From NCBI GenBank assembly GCA_964463285.1, contig CAYXBB010000019.1, positions 1 to 35,917 on the forward strand: a stretch of DNA of 35,917 bases, in the 5' to 3' direction. Positions 7,804 to 15,777 of this stretch are shown piece by piece (position 1 is the first letter of the stretch; each line of letters opens with the position of its first letter). Position numbers and translations under genes: made by a program. The notes below the pieces were generated by a model. The model saw only the letters and a list, made by a program, of their open reading frames with translations, was not told the DNA's origin and did not search any database. Source of the stretch: JAAZLS01 sp964463285 (lineage in GTDB: Bacteria > Bacillota > Dethiobacteria > DTU022).

Positions 7804-8644
7804 AGGAGCCAAAAATTTTAATCTTTTCCCGAATAATCGTTTCGGCTGCCTTCCGGGCCGGATTAAGAATATTGCGGGGATCTATTTCCTTTGGATTTAA
7901 TTCCAGCGCGTTTCTTATCGCCCCTACGAACGCCTCCCGGATATTGGTATCGATATTAATTTTGCGTATCCCAAGCTTTATAGCCCGCTTAAGACTTTCA
8001 TCAGGCACTCCGGATGAACCGTGTAACACTAAAGGGCAGGAAACATAGCGGCTTATCATTTCCAGGCGATCAAAATCCAACCTCGGTTCTCCTTTGTACT
8101 GGCCGTGAGCGGTTCCGATGGCGATGGCCAGGGCATCCACTCCGGTTTCCCGGGCAAATCTGGCTGCCTCTTCAGGATCGGTAAAAAACGCGTCTGATTC
8201 CTCAACACTGATATCATCCTCGGTGCCTCCTATTTTCCCGATCTCCGCCTCCACGGATACCCCTACCGTTCGGGCAATTTTGACCACTTCGGTGGTAAGT
8301 TCAATATTCTCCTGGAATGACAGCCTCGATCCATCGATCATCACCGAGGTAAAGCCGTACCTGATACAACGCACTACCTGTTGCAAGCTGGTACCATGAT
8401 CGAGGTGAAGCACCACCGGGACGGAAACCTCCTGCACTGCTTGTTTCACCAGGGTAGTAATGTATTCCAACCCGGCATATTTTATAGCCCCCTGGCTGGC
8501 TTGAATAATTACCGGGGATCTTTCTTCCTCCGCCGCCCGGGCAATACTTTGGACCACCTCCATATTGTGACAATTGAATGCGCCCACAGCATAACTTTCT
8601 TGAGAAGCCCGGCCTAGAACTTCCGTCAATGTGACCAGTGGCAC
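7790..8644 (-). CDS. fba: Class II fructose-bisphosphate aldolase
   Basis: Zinc-dependent aldolase that splits fructose 1,6-bisphosphate into DHAP and glyceraldehyde 3-phosphate, or runs backward in gluconeogenesis. The frame is open to 8704, but a GTG at 8644 follows AAAGGGGG by eight bases and gives MPLVTLTEVL, 284 residues, the standard size. With this numbering the catalytic Asp82 and zinc ligand His83 lie in LHLDHG, His180 in AIGTAHGQYKG, and His208 in LVLHGSSG; NIDTNIREAF near 230 binds the substrate phosphate. All metal ligands are intact. Tagatose-bisphosphate aldolase (GatY/KbaY) belongs to the same family and cannot be fully excluded, but no galactitol genes are near. Transcribed away from the TPP riboswitch operon. 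Confidence 0.93.
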   Translation of the reverse strand: MPLVTLTEVLGRASQESYAVGAFNCHNMEVVQSIARAAEEERSPVIIQASQGAIKYAGLEYITTLVKQAVQEVSVPVVLHLDHGTSLQQVVRCIRYGFTSVMIDGSRLSFQENIELTTEVVKIARTVGVSVEAEIGKIGGTEDDISVEESDAFFTDPEEAARFARETGVDALAIAIGTAHGQYKGEPRLDFDRLEMISRYVSCPLVLHGSSGVPDESLKRAIKLGIRKINIDTNIREAFVGAIRNALELNPKEIDPRNILNPARKAAETIIREKIKIFGSSNRV

Positions 8645-8907
8645 AAGTGTAACCCCCTTTATTTTTGTTCCACCGGGAATAGTATGTGGCCTTAGGTTTA
8701 CCAATTTACCAGTTTATAACCTTCTTTTGCCGCCGGTGTAATAATTGCCTTTCGAGAATAGGGGATAAAATTCCTTCCCCTGTATGCACCATACCGAAAT
8801 TTCCCGCCGGTTATCATCCAGGAAGGCATATAAGTTAAATATACAGGAATAAAGTTCCGTGCCTGCAAAATATTTGTTGAGTCTTATAAGCTTTTCATTT
8901 ACAAACA

Positions 8908-8916
8908 TGTTATAAT
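8908..8916 (+). promoter_or_regulatory. Extended -10 promoter of the thiamine operon
   Basis: TG-T-TATAAT (8908-8916) is a perfect extended -10 element about 15-20 bases before the first conserved riboswitch helix. The -35 region is poor, as is common for extended -10 promoters. Confidence 0.6.
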
Positions 8917-8930
8917 AGTTTTATAAAATA

Positions 8931-9060
8931 AATAATGGTTGGGGTGCTCCGAGCGGGGCTGAGAGAAGGCGCCATGAAGCCTTTAACCCTTGGAACCTGA
9001 GCCACCCTATTGATTTCAATAGGGCCCTGGATAATGCCAGCGTAGGGAATACGATATTAT
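8931..9060 (+). ncRNA. TPP riboswitch (THI element)
   Basis: The conserved blocks appear in order: GGGGTGCTCC, GGGGCTGAGAG, AACCCTTGGAACCTGA and CTGGATAATGCCAGCGTAGGGA. AATAAT at the left and ATTATT at the right can close P1. A P3a-like arm (AAGGC/GCCTT) is present. Between CCTGA and CTGGATAATG there is an extra perfect hairpin, CCCTATTG-ATTT-CAATAGGG (9005-9024), at the P4/P5 junction near the pyrophosphate-binding side. The RNA lies directly upstream of a terminator and a thiamine transport operon, so TPP binding should lower expression. Confidence 0.95.
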
Positions 9061-9069
9061 TGTGCAAGT

Positions 9070-9107
9070 AAAACTGCGGCCACCGTTGGCGGCAGTTTTT
9101 TGTTTTT
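9070..9107 (+). terminator. Riboswitch-linked intrinsic terminator
   Basis: AAAACTGC-G-GCCA pairs with TGGC-G-GCAGTTTT around a CCGT loop (one G-G mismatch), followed by a T-rich run. It sits 10 bases after the TPP riboswitch and ahead of the first gene, and is most likely the expression platform. Confidence 0.85.
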
Positions 9108-9132
9108 CCAAACAATTAAAGGGGGTGCTTAA

Positions 9133-9414
9133 ATGCCCTTATGCAACCTTAGTTTGCAGGTTGTACCGCTGGTGCCGGAAAAAGAATTGTATTCAATCGT
9201 AGGAGAGGTGATCGAACTTATAAAAAAATCCGGGATGAAGTATGTCGTGGGGCCGATGGAAACTACCATAGAAGGAAAACTGGATCGCTTGCTGCAAATA
9301 GTGGTCGAGGCTCAACAGGTCTGCACGAACGCAGGGGCGGAACGGATCGTCACGGTAGTAAAAATCGATTACAGTACCAGGGACGTGACCATCGATGAAA
9401 AAACCGTCAAGTAA
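9133..9414 (+). CDS. Small thiamine-binding protein (MTH1187/YkoF family, DUF77)
   Basis: A 93-residue protein of the ferredoxin-like MTH1187 family (PF01910). Family marks are the N-terminal beta strand with the LQVVPLVPEKE segment, and KYVVGPMETTIEGKLDRLLQIV in the middle, which resembles the ligand-binding part of these proteins. Related proteins such as YkoF bind thiamine or hydroxymethylpyrimidine-like ligands. There is no signal peptide, so it acts inside the cell, perhaps receiving or buffering the imported compound. ATG start with GGGGGTG upstream. First gene after the TPP riboswitch; its end overlaps the permease gene by 20 bases, implying translational coupling. Confidence 0.85.
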   Translation: MPLCNLSLQVVPLVPEKELYSIVGEVIELIKKSGMKYVVGPMETTIEGKLDRLLQIVVEAQQVCTNAGAERIVTVVKIDYSTRDVTIDEKTVK

Positions 9415-10195
9415 AGATCGGCCTGGCTTGCCCGCCCTTTCTTTGGATCGCCTGACGGCGGCGGGAGCGATGATCATCATATTGTTTTTATGGGAATCGG
9501 CCTGCAGGGTGTTCGATATCCCCGAGTTCTGGTTGCCCGCCCCTTCCCGGATCGCCGAGGCGCTGGCCGGCAATTTACCTTTATTGATCAGACATACAAC
9601 AGGTACGATCTATGCCGTGGTTGCCGGGCTCGCCCTGGCCATGGCGGTGGCGATATCCCTGGCCGTCGCGATGGATCGCTGGCCCTTAGCCAAAAAAACG
9701 CTATATCCCCCCCTGGTAATATCCCAGGCGATACCAATTTTTGCTCTAGCCCCGATAATCCTAGTTTGGCTGGGAGTCGATCTCAAGCCTAAAATAGCGG
9801 TGGTGGCACTGGTCTGTTTTTTTCCGTTGGCCATAAACTTGGTGGAAGGGCTGGGGCAGGTAGACCCGGAAGCCCTTGAATTGATGCAGGTTATGCAGGC
9901 CGACCCCTGGTTTGTCTTTCGATCTGTCCAGCTGCCCTCGGTGATGCCCTATTTTTTTTCCGGCCTGAAAATATCTGCCACCTATAGCGTAATGGGAGCG
10001 ATAATCGGGGAGTGGCTGGGCGGGAGCATTGGGCTGGGAGTTTACATGACCAGGTCCATGTATTCGTTTAAAACCAGCCACATGTTCGCCGCCATTTTTA
10101 TCGTGGTGGTTCTAAGCCTGACCCTGTTTAAAATGGCGGAGCTGCTGGCCTGGCTGTGCATGCCCTGGAACAGGGCAAATCAATCAAAGGAGTGA
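9395..10195 (+). CDS. thiX: ABC transporter permease, thiamine/pyrimidine type
   Basis: A 266-residue inner-membrane permease of the SsuC/TauC/ThiX class (binding-protein-dependent transport fold). About six hydrophobic segments are visible, starting near residue 22. The cytoplasmic coupling loop, which contacts the ATPase, is at about 157-187 and contains a degenerate EAA motif (DPEALELMQVMQADPWFVF...LPSVMPYFFSG). The ATG lies inside the end of the preceding thiamine-binding gene and the stop is six bases before the lipoprotein gene. The TPP riboswitch and the NMT1-type partner indicate uptake of thiamine or a pyrimidine precursor (for example formylaminopyrimidine) rather than sulfonate. 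The symbol follows this functional inference. Confidence 0.88.
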   Translation: MKKPSSKDRPGLPALSLDRLTAAGAMIIILFLWESACRVFDIPEFWLPAPSRIAEALAGNLPLLIRHTTGTIYAVVAGLALAMAVAISLAVAMDRWPLAKKTLYPPLVISQAIPIFALAPIILVWLGVDLKPKIAVVALVCFFPLAINLVEGLGQVDPEALELMQVMQADPWFVFRSVQLPSVMPYFFSGLKISATYSVMGAIIGEWLGGSIGLGVYMTRSMYSFKTSHMFAAIFIVVVLSLTLFKMAELLAWLCMPWNRANQSKE

Positions 10196-10201
10196 TCGGA
10201 T

Positions 10202-11185
10202 ATGGTTAATAAAAAAATATGGTTGCTGCTCCTAGTAGTTGCTTTCCTTTTTTCGATCTTACTTACGGGCTGCCGGCAAGACAGCAGCCCCGATCTGAAA
10301 AAAATAACCGTTCTTTTAGATTGGACGCCAAACACCAATTATAGCGGACTTTATGCCGCCAAGGATAAAGGGTATTATGAGGCAGAAGGGCTGGAAGTAG
10401 AAATTGTGCAGGCCTCGGGTACCGTGCCACAGCTGTTGGCAGCCGAAAAAGGTGAATTCGGGGTAAGTTATCAGGAGGAGGTAACTTTTGCCCGTCTAGA
10501 AAATATACCCATCGTTTCCATCGCCGCCGTGGTACAACATAACACCTCCGGGTTTGCCTCCCTAAAAAAAGCAGGTATTTCCACTCCTGCCGATTTTGAA
10601 GGCAAACGGTACGGCGGCTGGGGCGCACCGAGTGAAGAGGCCACCATAAAGGCGCTGACAGAACGTTTCGGGGTGGACTTTAATCAAGTGGAGATGGTTA
10701 CTACCGGCGAGGCGGATTTCTTTACCATAATCGAGCGACTGGCCGATTTTGCCTGGATTTACTACGGATGGAACGGGGTAGAGGCCGAACTAAAAGGCCT
10801 GGAATTAAATTTCATTAAACTGACAGATCTGGATCCGGTCCTAGATTATTATACCCCGGTGCTGATTACCAGCGAAACATTAATAAACAAGCACCCGGAT
10901 CTGGTCAAAAAATTTATGCGGGCTACTGCAAAAGGCTATCGGCTGGCCATCGACAATCCGGAAGAAGCGGCGGAGATCCTTATAGAAAATGCTCCGGAAC
11001 TGGATCGAGAGCTGGTCAGGTCAAGCCAGCAATGGCTTGCCGACAAGTTTCAAGCAGATGCTGAAAAGTGGGGCCTGCAAGATAGAGGTATTTGGGAAAA
11101 TTATACCTTGTGGCTTTATGATAACCACCTGATTGAAAGAGTGCCCGAACTGGACCGGGCCTTTACCAATGAATTTATACCCTAG
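10202..11185 (+). CDS. thiY: NMT1/THI5-like substrate-binding lipoprotein
   Basis: A 327-residue extracytoplasmic solute-binding protein. It begins with a short positive segment (MVNKKIW), a hydrophobic stretch and the lipobox LLTGC (Cys24), so it should be anchored to the outer face of the membrane. The mature part opens with ITVLLDWTPNTNYSGLYAA, the hallmark of the NMT1/THI5 family that binds hydroxymethylpyrimidine-type compounds. Further family segments are GEFGVSYQEEV and DFAWIYYGWNGVEAE. It sits between permease and ATPase genes of the TPP-riboswitch operon. Ligand could be formylaminopyrimidine, HMP or thiamine; the sequence does not settle it. Confidence 0.92.
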   Translation: MVNKKIWLLLLVVAFLFSILLTGCRQDSSPDLKKITVLLDWTPNTNYSGLYAAKDKGYYEAEGLEVEIVQASGTVPQLLAAEKGEFGVSYQEEVTFARLENIPIVSIAAVVQHNTSGFASLKKAGISTPADFEGKRYGGWGAPSEEATIKALTERFGVDFNQVEMVTTGEADFFTIIERLADFAWIYYGWNGVEAELKGLELNFIKLTDLDPVLDYYTPVLITSETLINKHPDLVKKFMRATAKGYRLAIDNPEEAAEILIENAPELDRELVRSSQQWLADKFQADAEKWGLQDRGIWENYTLWLYDNHLIERVPELDRAFTNEFIP

Positions 11186-11244
11186 AATTTCCGCCGGCCG
11201 GAAACCATATTTTCAAAGAAACCTGATTGGACCCGGTGATATCT

Positions 11245-12030
11245 ATGAACATTGAAAGATTGGTGTTGTCCGGAATAAGTTCAACCTATTATTCTGCCGG
11301 CCAGAAGTTACCGGTGTTAAAAAATGTTTCGCTGACCGTCAAATCCGGAGAATTTGTGTCGCTGCTCGGGCCCAGCGGCTCAGGCAAGAGCACGATCCTA
11401 AAAATTGCGGCCGGGCTGCTTAAACCTGATCGGGGGCAGGCGGTGGTAAACAACCGCCGGGAAACAACCCGGGCGGCTAAAGTAGGCTATATGCCCCAGC
11501 AGGACCTACTGTTCCCCTGGAAGACCCTTCTGGAGAACTGTGCTTTGCCCTTACTGGCAGAGGGAATATGTAAGGTGAAGGCCTTCCAGGAGGTTGGGGA
11601 GCTGTTGCCGGTATTTGGACTGGCCGGTTTTGAGCACTACTATCCCGGTCAGCTATCCGGTGGAATGAAACAAAGGGCGGCTCTTCTAAGAACGGTAATG
11701 ATCAACAGCAACCTGATGCTTTTAGATGAACCGTTCGCAGCATTGGATGCCATTACCCGGGAAAACCTGCAGGAATGGATGATGGAAATTTTACAGGAGT
11801 TTAAACGCTCGGTGCTGTTTGTAACCCACAGTATCGATGAAGCGATCTATCTTTCCGATCGGATTTACATGATCTCAGACCGTCCCGGCCGGATTATAAT
11901 GGAAACCCCGGTGGAACTGCCCCGTCCCCGTTCCCGAGCAGTAGTCACTTCACCCTTATTTTTGAGCTACAAACAAAAATTGATGGGAACCCTGGCCGCC
12001 TCTGGAGGTGATGACCCGGGGCCGGCCTGA
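11245..12030 (+). CDS. thiZ: ABC transporter ATP-binding protein, thiamine/pyrimidine type
   Basis: A 261-residue ATPase of the SsuB/TauB/ThiZ class that drives the preceding permease and binding protein. Walker A is GPSGSGKST (residues 42-50), Q-loop MPQQD near 84, signature LSGGMKQR (137-144), Walker B LMLLDEP (157-163) with the D-loop after it, and switch His in VTHS (195). The frame is open to a TTG at 11227, but the ATG at 11245 follows GGTGAT at good distance and is preferred. It is the last gene of the TPP-riboswitch operon and its stop lies within a GC-rich terminator hairpin. Confidence 0.92.
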   Translation: MNIERLVLSGISSTYYSAGQKLPVLKNVSLTVKSGEFVSLLGPSGSGKSTILKIAAGLLKPDRGQAVVNNRRETTRAAKVGYMPQQDLLFPWKTLLENCALPLLAEGICKVKAFQEVGELLPVFGLAGFEHYYPGQLSGGMKQRAALLRTVMINSNLMLLDEPFAALDAITRENLQEWMMEILQEFKRSVLFVTHSIDEAIYLSDRIYMISDRPGRIIMETPVELPRPRSRAVVTSPLFLSYKQKLMGTLAASGGDDPGPA

Positions 12031-12044
12031 GCCGGTGGGTTTTT
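12014..12044 (+). terminator. Intrinsic terminator at the end of the thiamine operon
   Basis: CCGGC and GCCGG pair around CTGA, with outer ACCC/GGGT pairing, followed by TTTTT. It overlaps the stop codon of the ATPase gene. Confidence 0.6.
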
Positions 12045-12049
12045 CGCTA

Positions 12050-13255
12050 TCAATTTTTTTCTATTTTTAATGCACCAGAATAGATCAGGGCAATTTTGGC
12101 GGATATTGGGCCGATCAATTCATAGAGAATAGATGAAGATAATATAATTGCCAGCAACATGTTTCCCACGCTGCCGGGTAAAACTCTTTTGCCTAAAAAT
12201 GAAAGGCCAATTGCCACACCCGCTTGAGGAATCAAGGCTAACCCTAAATAGTTCCGAATATTTTTTGTGGTGTTAGCCACTACACACCCTAAATAAGCAC
12301 CCAGGTATTTCCCTGCGATCCGGATTATAAAGTAAGTAGCGCCGATTATTCCCAAGGTGCTGAATACGGTAATGTCCAGGCTCATTCCGGATACAACAAA
12401 GAATATCGATAAAATGGGTGGCGTAAATTTTTCCACCTGCCTGTACAGCTCCTTATCTTTCGTCAGGTTGATATAAATAGTGCCAAAAAGCATACAGGCC
12501 AGCAAAGGAGAGATATCCACAGCAGCGCATAAGCCGGCAATACCCAAAAGCAATGAGATTGTTAATATCAGGCGATTATCTTCGCTACGACTCGGAGTCA
12601 TCAGTTTGCTCAACCCAACACCGCTCACCAACCCAATTACCAATGCGCCGATATTAAGAACCGTGGGTAAAACAATTTCATAAAAGGTAACATCCGCCCC
12701 GGCATCGGCATTAACCACCGCGATGGCTATGCTAAAAACAATAAGGCATACCGCATCGTCAAAGGCCACCACCTGAAGCAAAATATTAACGAAATTTCCC
12801 CGGGCCCGGTATTGCCGAATAGTGACCAGGGTACTGGCAGGAGCCGTTGCGGTAGCAATCGCCCCCAAAAGCAAACAAAAATCCCAATCCAAATGAAATA
12901 TATAGCGCATTGACAAAGACACCACTACCCCGGCCAGAAGCGATTCCAATAAAACGATCGCAATGATGCCAAGCCCGGTTTCTTGAAAGGCCTCCCTTCT
13001 AAAATAGCGGCCTACACCAAATGCAATGAATGCTAAAGCAATATCACTAATAAATCCCATGCTTTCAATCATTTTATGAGGAATCAAATTTAAAACATAC
13101 GGACCGATGAGAACACCGGCAATAATATAGCCGGTTACATTGGGCAGCCTGGCAAGCTGGGTAATACGCGTAAGTAAAAATCCTGCAAGTAAAATTACTG
13201 ACAGGGACAAAAGAACAACTGTGGTATCATTTAGTTGGCTTAACAATTCGCTCAT
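12050..13255 (-). CDS. Cation:proton antiporter (CPA2 family)
   Basis: A 401-residue polytopic membrane protein with about 11-12 hydrophobic segments, of the Na+/H+ or K+/H+ exchanger fold. Family marks are the N-terminal RLPNVTGYIIAGVLIGP, the segment FIAFGVGRYF, and the ion-binding helix with FDDAVCLIVFS (paired Asp, about residues 165-168). No C-terminal RCK/TrkA-N domain follows, so it lacks the nucleotide regulation of KefB/C. ATG start with AAGGAGCG upstream. It stands alone, convergent with the thiamine operon. Ion specificity cannot be read from the sequence. Confidence 0.9.
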   Translation of the reverse strand: MSELLSQLNDTTVVLLSLSVILLAGFLLTRITQLARLPNVTGYIIAGVLIGPYVLNLIPHKMIESMGFISDIALAFIAFGVGRYFRREAFQETGLGIIAIVLLESLLAGVVVSLSMRYIFHLDWDFCLLLGAIATATAPASTLVTIRQYRARGNFVNILLQVVAFDDAVCLIVFSIAIAVVNADAGADVTFYEIVLPTVLNIGALVIGLVSGVGLSKLMTPSRSEDNRLILTISLLLGIAGLCAAVDISPLLACMLFGTIYINLTKDKELYRQVEKFTPPILSIFFVVSGMSLDITVFSTLGIIGATYFIIRIAGKYLGAYLGCVVANTTKNIRNYLGLALIPQAGVAIGLSFLGKRVLPGSVGNMLLAIILSSSILYELIGPISAKIALIYSGALKIEKN

Positions 13256-13595
13256 CGGTAACGCTCCTTAAACTATGATAATACCATATGATAAAATAAC
13301 CCGCACTTAAAAAAGATAAAAAAACCCACCAGGGACCATGAGCACAGGCCCAGTGATCAATCCTGATTTCATATGTAATCTTTAGGGTATGCTTAAAAGC
13401 TATGAAGGGGCAATAGTTATTATGAAAAAACAACACTGCAGAACGGTTAATAAGAAACAACCCGGGTAAAAAAGGCTATTACAAAAATAAACATGCCTGG
13501 CAGTATAAACAAACAAGAGGTTGGATACGTAAACTGCCCGCCCGGTGGGTGGTTTCAAGTGGTTTGTTTTACCCTATATAATGTGCCGCCTTAAA
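13256..13595. other. Intergenic stretch between antiporter and thiamine pyrophosphokinase genes
   Basis: These 340 bases are AT-rich and hold no convincing gene. Reverse-strand promoter-like A/T boxes lie near 13275-13300 ahead of the antiporter. No riboswitch or strong terminator was recognised. Confidence 0.5.
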
Positions 13596-14255
13596 TTATC
13601 CGCTGTTCTTGACCACCAGTAACAAGCCGGTTTGAGCAATAACCCTGGCTGTAGTGCCGGTAAACTGATTGCTAAGCCCGCGGGAGGAGGCAAAGTAAAG
13701 TGGCTCTTTGTACAGCGGGTATTTGAGGCCTTCGGTAACCACACCGGTGACTTCCGGTGTTAGTGCAAATAAAGAGAGGTAATCCCCGGCTTGGCCTGAA
13801 ATCACCAGCTCCCGGCTCATCAACTGAATTTCCTGTCGCCCATCGATAATTTTGGATCGGATGCCTTCGTTAAAAGGTATTGTCAGCAGCAGGATATTAA
13901 TAAAAGCATGATCTGCCCGCCCCCCTCCCAAAGCACCGTAAATTACTATTTCTTCAGGTTTAAGAGTTACCGCATATTTTAGAGCCAGTTCCAGATCTGA
14001 TTCTTCTTGATTTGCCTCAGGGCACAGCACCTTCAGGCATAATCGTTCCAATTGCCGGCGCAAGCCATGTAAGGAATCCCCATCTCCCACCAGCAAGTGG
14101 GGGCGGATACCCATGTTCAGAGCATGGCGCAGCCCCCCGTCGGCACAGATAACATAATCTTCCTTTTTAATTTGTCGCCGGCAACTGTCCACATCCCCAA
14201 CAGCCCCGTTAGCAATCACTACCACTTTTTGCAATTGGTCTTCCGGTGCCTCCAA
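13596..14255 (-). CDS. thiN: Thiamine pyrophosphokinase
   Basis: Transfers pyrophosphate from ATP to thiamine, giving the cofactor TPP. The protein shows the family sequence in order: CADGGLRHALNMGIRPHLLVGDGDS (normally GDFDS; the Phe is Gly here), then NQEESDLELALKYA, and the glycine-rich YGALGGGRADHAFINI in the middle, followed by the C-terminal thiamine-binding domain with GDYLSLFALTPEVTGV and LSNQFTG. The frame opens at a TTG (14255, 219 residues), but a GGAAGA precedes a TTG at 14234, and a GTG follows at 14225; the start is therefore uncertain by about ten residues. It lies close to, but is not co-transcribed with, the TPP-regulated importer, and is divergent from the class II aldolase. 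Confidence 0.92.
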   Translation of the reverse strand: MEAPEDQLQKVVVIANGAVGDVDSCRRQIKKEDYVICADGGLRHALNMGIRPHLLVGDGDSLHGLRRQLERLCLKVLCPEANQEESDLELALKYAVTLKPEEIVIYGALGGGRADHAFINILLLTIPFNEGIRSKIIDGRQEIQLMSRELVISGQAGDYLSLFALTPEVTGVVTEGLKYPLYKEPLYFASSRGLSNQFTGTTARVIAQTGLLLVVKNSG

Positions 14256-14259
14256 TTCA

Positions 14260-14289
14260 TTGTTAAACTTATCCTATTTGTATTATAAT
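14260..14289 (+). promoter_or_regulatory. Probable promoter of the class II aldolase gene
   Basis: TTGTTA (14260-14265) and TATAAT (14284-14289) with an 18-base spacer. The -10 box overlaps ATTATA, which reads as TATAAT on the other strand and could serve thiN, giving a tight divergent promoter pair. Confidence 0.45.
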
Positions 14290-14325
14290 CATATCTAAGA
14301 ACTATTTACAGGGAGACTTTAAGAT

Positions 14326-14967
14326 CTGAAATATCTTGAATTTCGCCGACAGCTTTCCCGGACAGCCCGTGAGCTTTACCGGGAAAAATTGATGACCGCA
14401 ACCGGAGGGAACTTAAGCCTCAGGCTTCCTGGCCGGGGGGGATTTATGATTACTCCCAGCGGGATGTTCAAAGGGGATTTGTCTCCCGAATCCATGGTGG
14501 CCCTTGATGATCAGGGCCGACCGGTTGAGGATAGTGCCGCCCCCCCTTCCATGGAAACCTCCTTGCACCTGCATATTTATCGGTTAAGGCCTTCTATCGG
14601 GGCAGTAATTCACACCCACGCCCCGGCGGCGATCATCGCCGGGCTGTACAAAATGAGCATTGCCCCACTGACCGTGGAGATGATCCGGTTTGCGGAGGTT
14701 CCCCTGATCCCCTTCCATCTACCCGGCTCGGAAGAGCTGGTTGCAGCAGCAGCAACAGCTTTAAAGAAACACTCCTCGGCCCAGGCGCTATTTCTACAAA
14801 ATCACGGCCTGGTTGCAATAGCTCAAAATTTGCGGGCGGCGGCCAATATCACCATGGCCCTGGAGGAAACCTGCCGGATATCAATCCTTTGCCGCCTGCT
14901 GGGGGGAGAGCCGGCACTAATCTCCGAAGAAAACCGCAGGCTGGCCAAACAATTTTTAAATCTGTAA
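14326..14967 (+). CDS. Class II aldolase/adducin family protein (probable CTG start)
   Basis: A zinc-dependent aldolase or dehydratase of the fuculose-phosphate aldolase (FucA/AraD) fold. Motifs: TATGGNLSLR near the N-terminus, PSMETSLHLHIY (active-site Glu), AVIHTHAPAA (two zinc His) and LFLQNHGLVAIA (third zinc His). The only ATG (14389) would cut off the first helix, which reads as KYLEFRRQLSRTARELYREK and is normal for the family; upstream in frame there is only a CTG at 14326 before a stop at 14320, and AGGGAGA precedes that CTG by nine bases. The CTG start gives 213 residues, the usual length. Substrate unknown: L-fuculose-phosphate aldolase, ribulose-phosphate epimerase-like and MtnB-like dehydratase roles are all possible. 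The MtnX-like phosphatase next door makes an MtnB-like role worth considering. Confidence 0.85.
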   Translation: MKYLEFRRQLSRTARELYREKLMTATGGNLSLRLPGRGGFMITPSGMFKGDLSPESMVALDDQGRPVEDSAAPPSMETSLHLHIYRLRPSIGAVIHTHAPAAIIAGLYKMSIAPLTVEMIRFAEVPLIPFHLPGSEELVAAAATALKKHSSAQALFLQNHGLVAIAQNLRAAANITMALEETCRISILCRLLGGEPALISEENRRLAKQFLNL

Positions 14968-15075
14968 TTGACATTTCAACTGTTCACGCCGAAAATCCAC
15001 GGGGTCGTCTCCCGTATAAAAGGATAAACAGATCCTTCCATATTTTCCTCAAACCCCCAAATTTTAACCCGGGCC

Positions 15076-15777
15076 CTACTTTCCCGGATGGCATAGGGGG
15101 GCGGGAATACTCTGCTTGACCCCTGAGCCGGATAAGCGCATGACATCGTAAAAATCGACCCAGGGGTTAAATGGAAAATTGTTCTTCTGAAAGTACCCGG
15201 CCAGCCGATCCCGGGCAAATACCATATCCGCCCTGGAAGCCCCAAACCGGTCATTCATGCCGTCACCAACGTATATTACCCGGTAGTCTTTCTGTTTTAA
15301 CCTTGCCACATGAGAGGCCTTACAGTTTCCACAGATCCGGCAGGTAGGATGGGAATGATTAACCACTATCTTAAGGCCTTCCCGGCCGATTACCGTTTCA
15401 TTCATGTAAATCCCATCTATTAATTTACGGCAACCGAACTTATCAAGCACCGGCTCAATATAAAAAGCCAAGCCATCACTGGCGATATATACCTTGCAGG
15501 AATGAGAACGGGCAAACTGCAAAAATTCTACAAACCCCGGACGCAACCTCGCCATATTTAAAGAAAGTGAAATCAGGTAATCCAGATCCGGCGGCAAAAC
15601 CGAGCAGGCCCTGGCCAGCCATTCCCTCATACCGATCTGTTTTCCCAGATAGGCCCATTCCGTTTTCTCAAATATCCGGCCCCCGAACTTTAAAGCCAGC
15701 TCCGTGGATATATCTATGGAGGTTACTGTGCCGTCAAAATCGAGCACATAAGCGGTTTTTCGCGCTTTATATCTCAT
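15076..15777 (-). CDS. HAD-family phosphatase, MtnX-like
   Basis: A 233-residue phosphatase of the phosphoserine-phosphatase-like HAD subfamily. Motif I is DFDGTVTS with the nucleophile and acid/base aspartates, motif II is ASDG in VYIASDGLAF, and motif III/IV is VIYVGDGMNDRFGA. The CRICGNCK cysteine cluster (about 146-153) resembles the CG.CK segment of MtnX, the methionine-salvage phosphatase. It overlaps gph by 11 bases and is the last gene of the reverse cluster. A role in methylthioribose salvage is possible but untested; mtnA, mtnK or mtnW are not in the window, so only 'MtnX-like' is claimed. Confidence 0.82.
   Translation of the reverse strand: MRYKARKTAYVLDFDGTVTSIDISTELALKFGGRIFEKTEWAYLGKQIGMREWLARACSVLPPDLDYLISLSLNMARLRPGFVEFLQFARSHSCKVYIASDGLAFYIEPVLDKFGCRKLIDGIYMNETVIGREGLKIVVNHSHPTCRICGNCKASHVARLKQKDYRVIYVGDGMNDRFGASRADMVFARDRLAGYFQKNNFPFNPWVDFYDVMRLSGSGVKQSIPAPLCHPGK

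Noticed and set aside
8714..8908. 64-codon reverse frame between fba and the TPP riboswitch
   Set aside because: Its start overlaps the thiamine promoter on the other strand, it lacks a ribosome binding site and has no family resemblance.
13227..13460. 77-codon reverse frame upstream of the antiporter
   Set aside because: It overlaps the antiporter start and ribosome binding site and has no ribosome binding site of its own.
14968..15075. ACGGG/CCCGT hairpin between the aldolase and the MtnX-like gene as a terminator
   Set aside because: Only a five-base stem with a poor T-tract; not strong enough to call.
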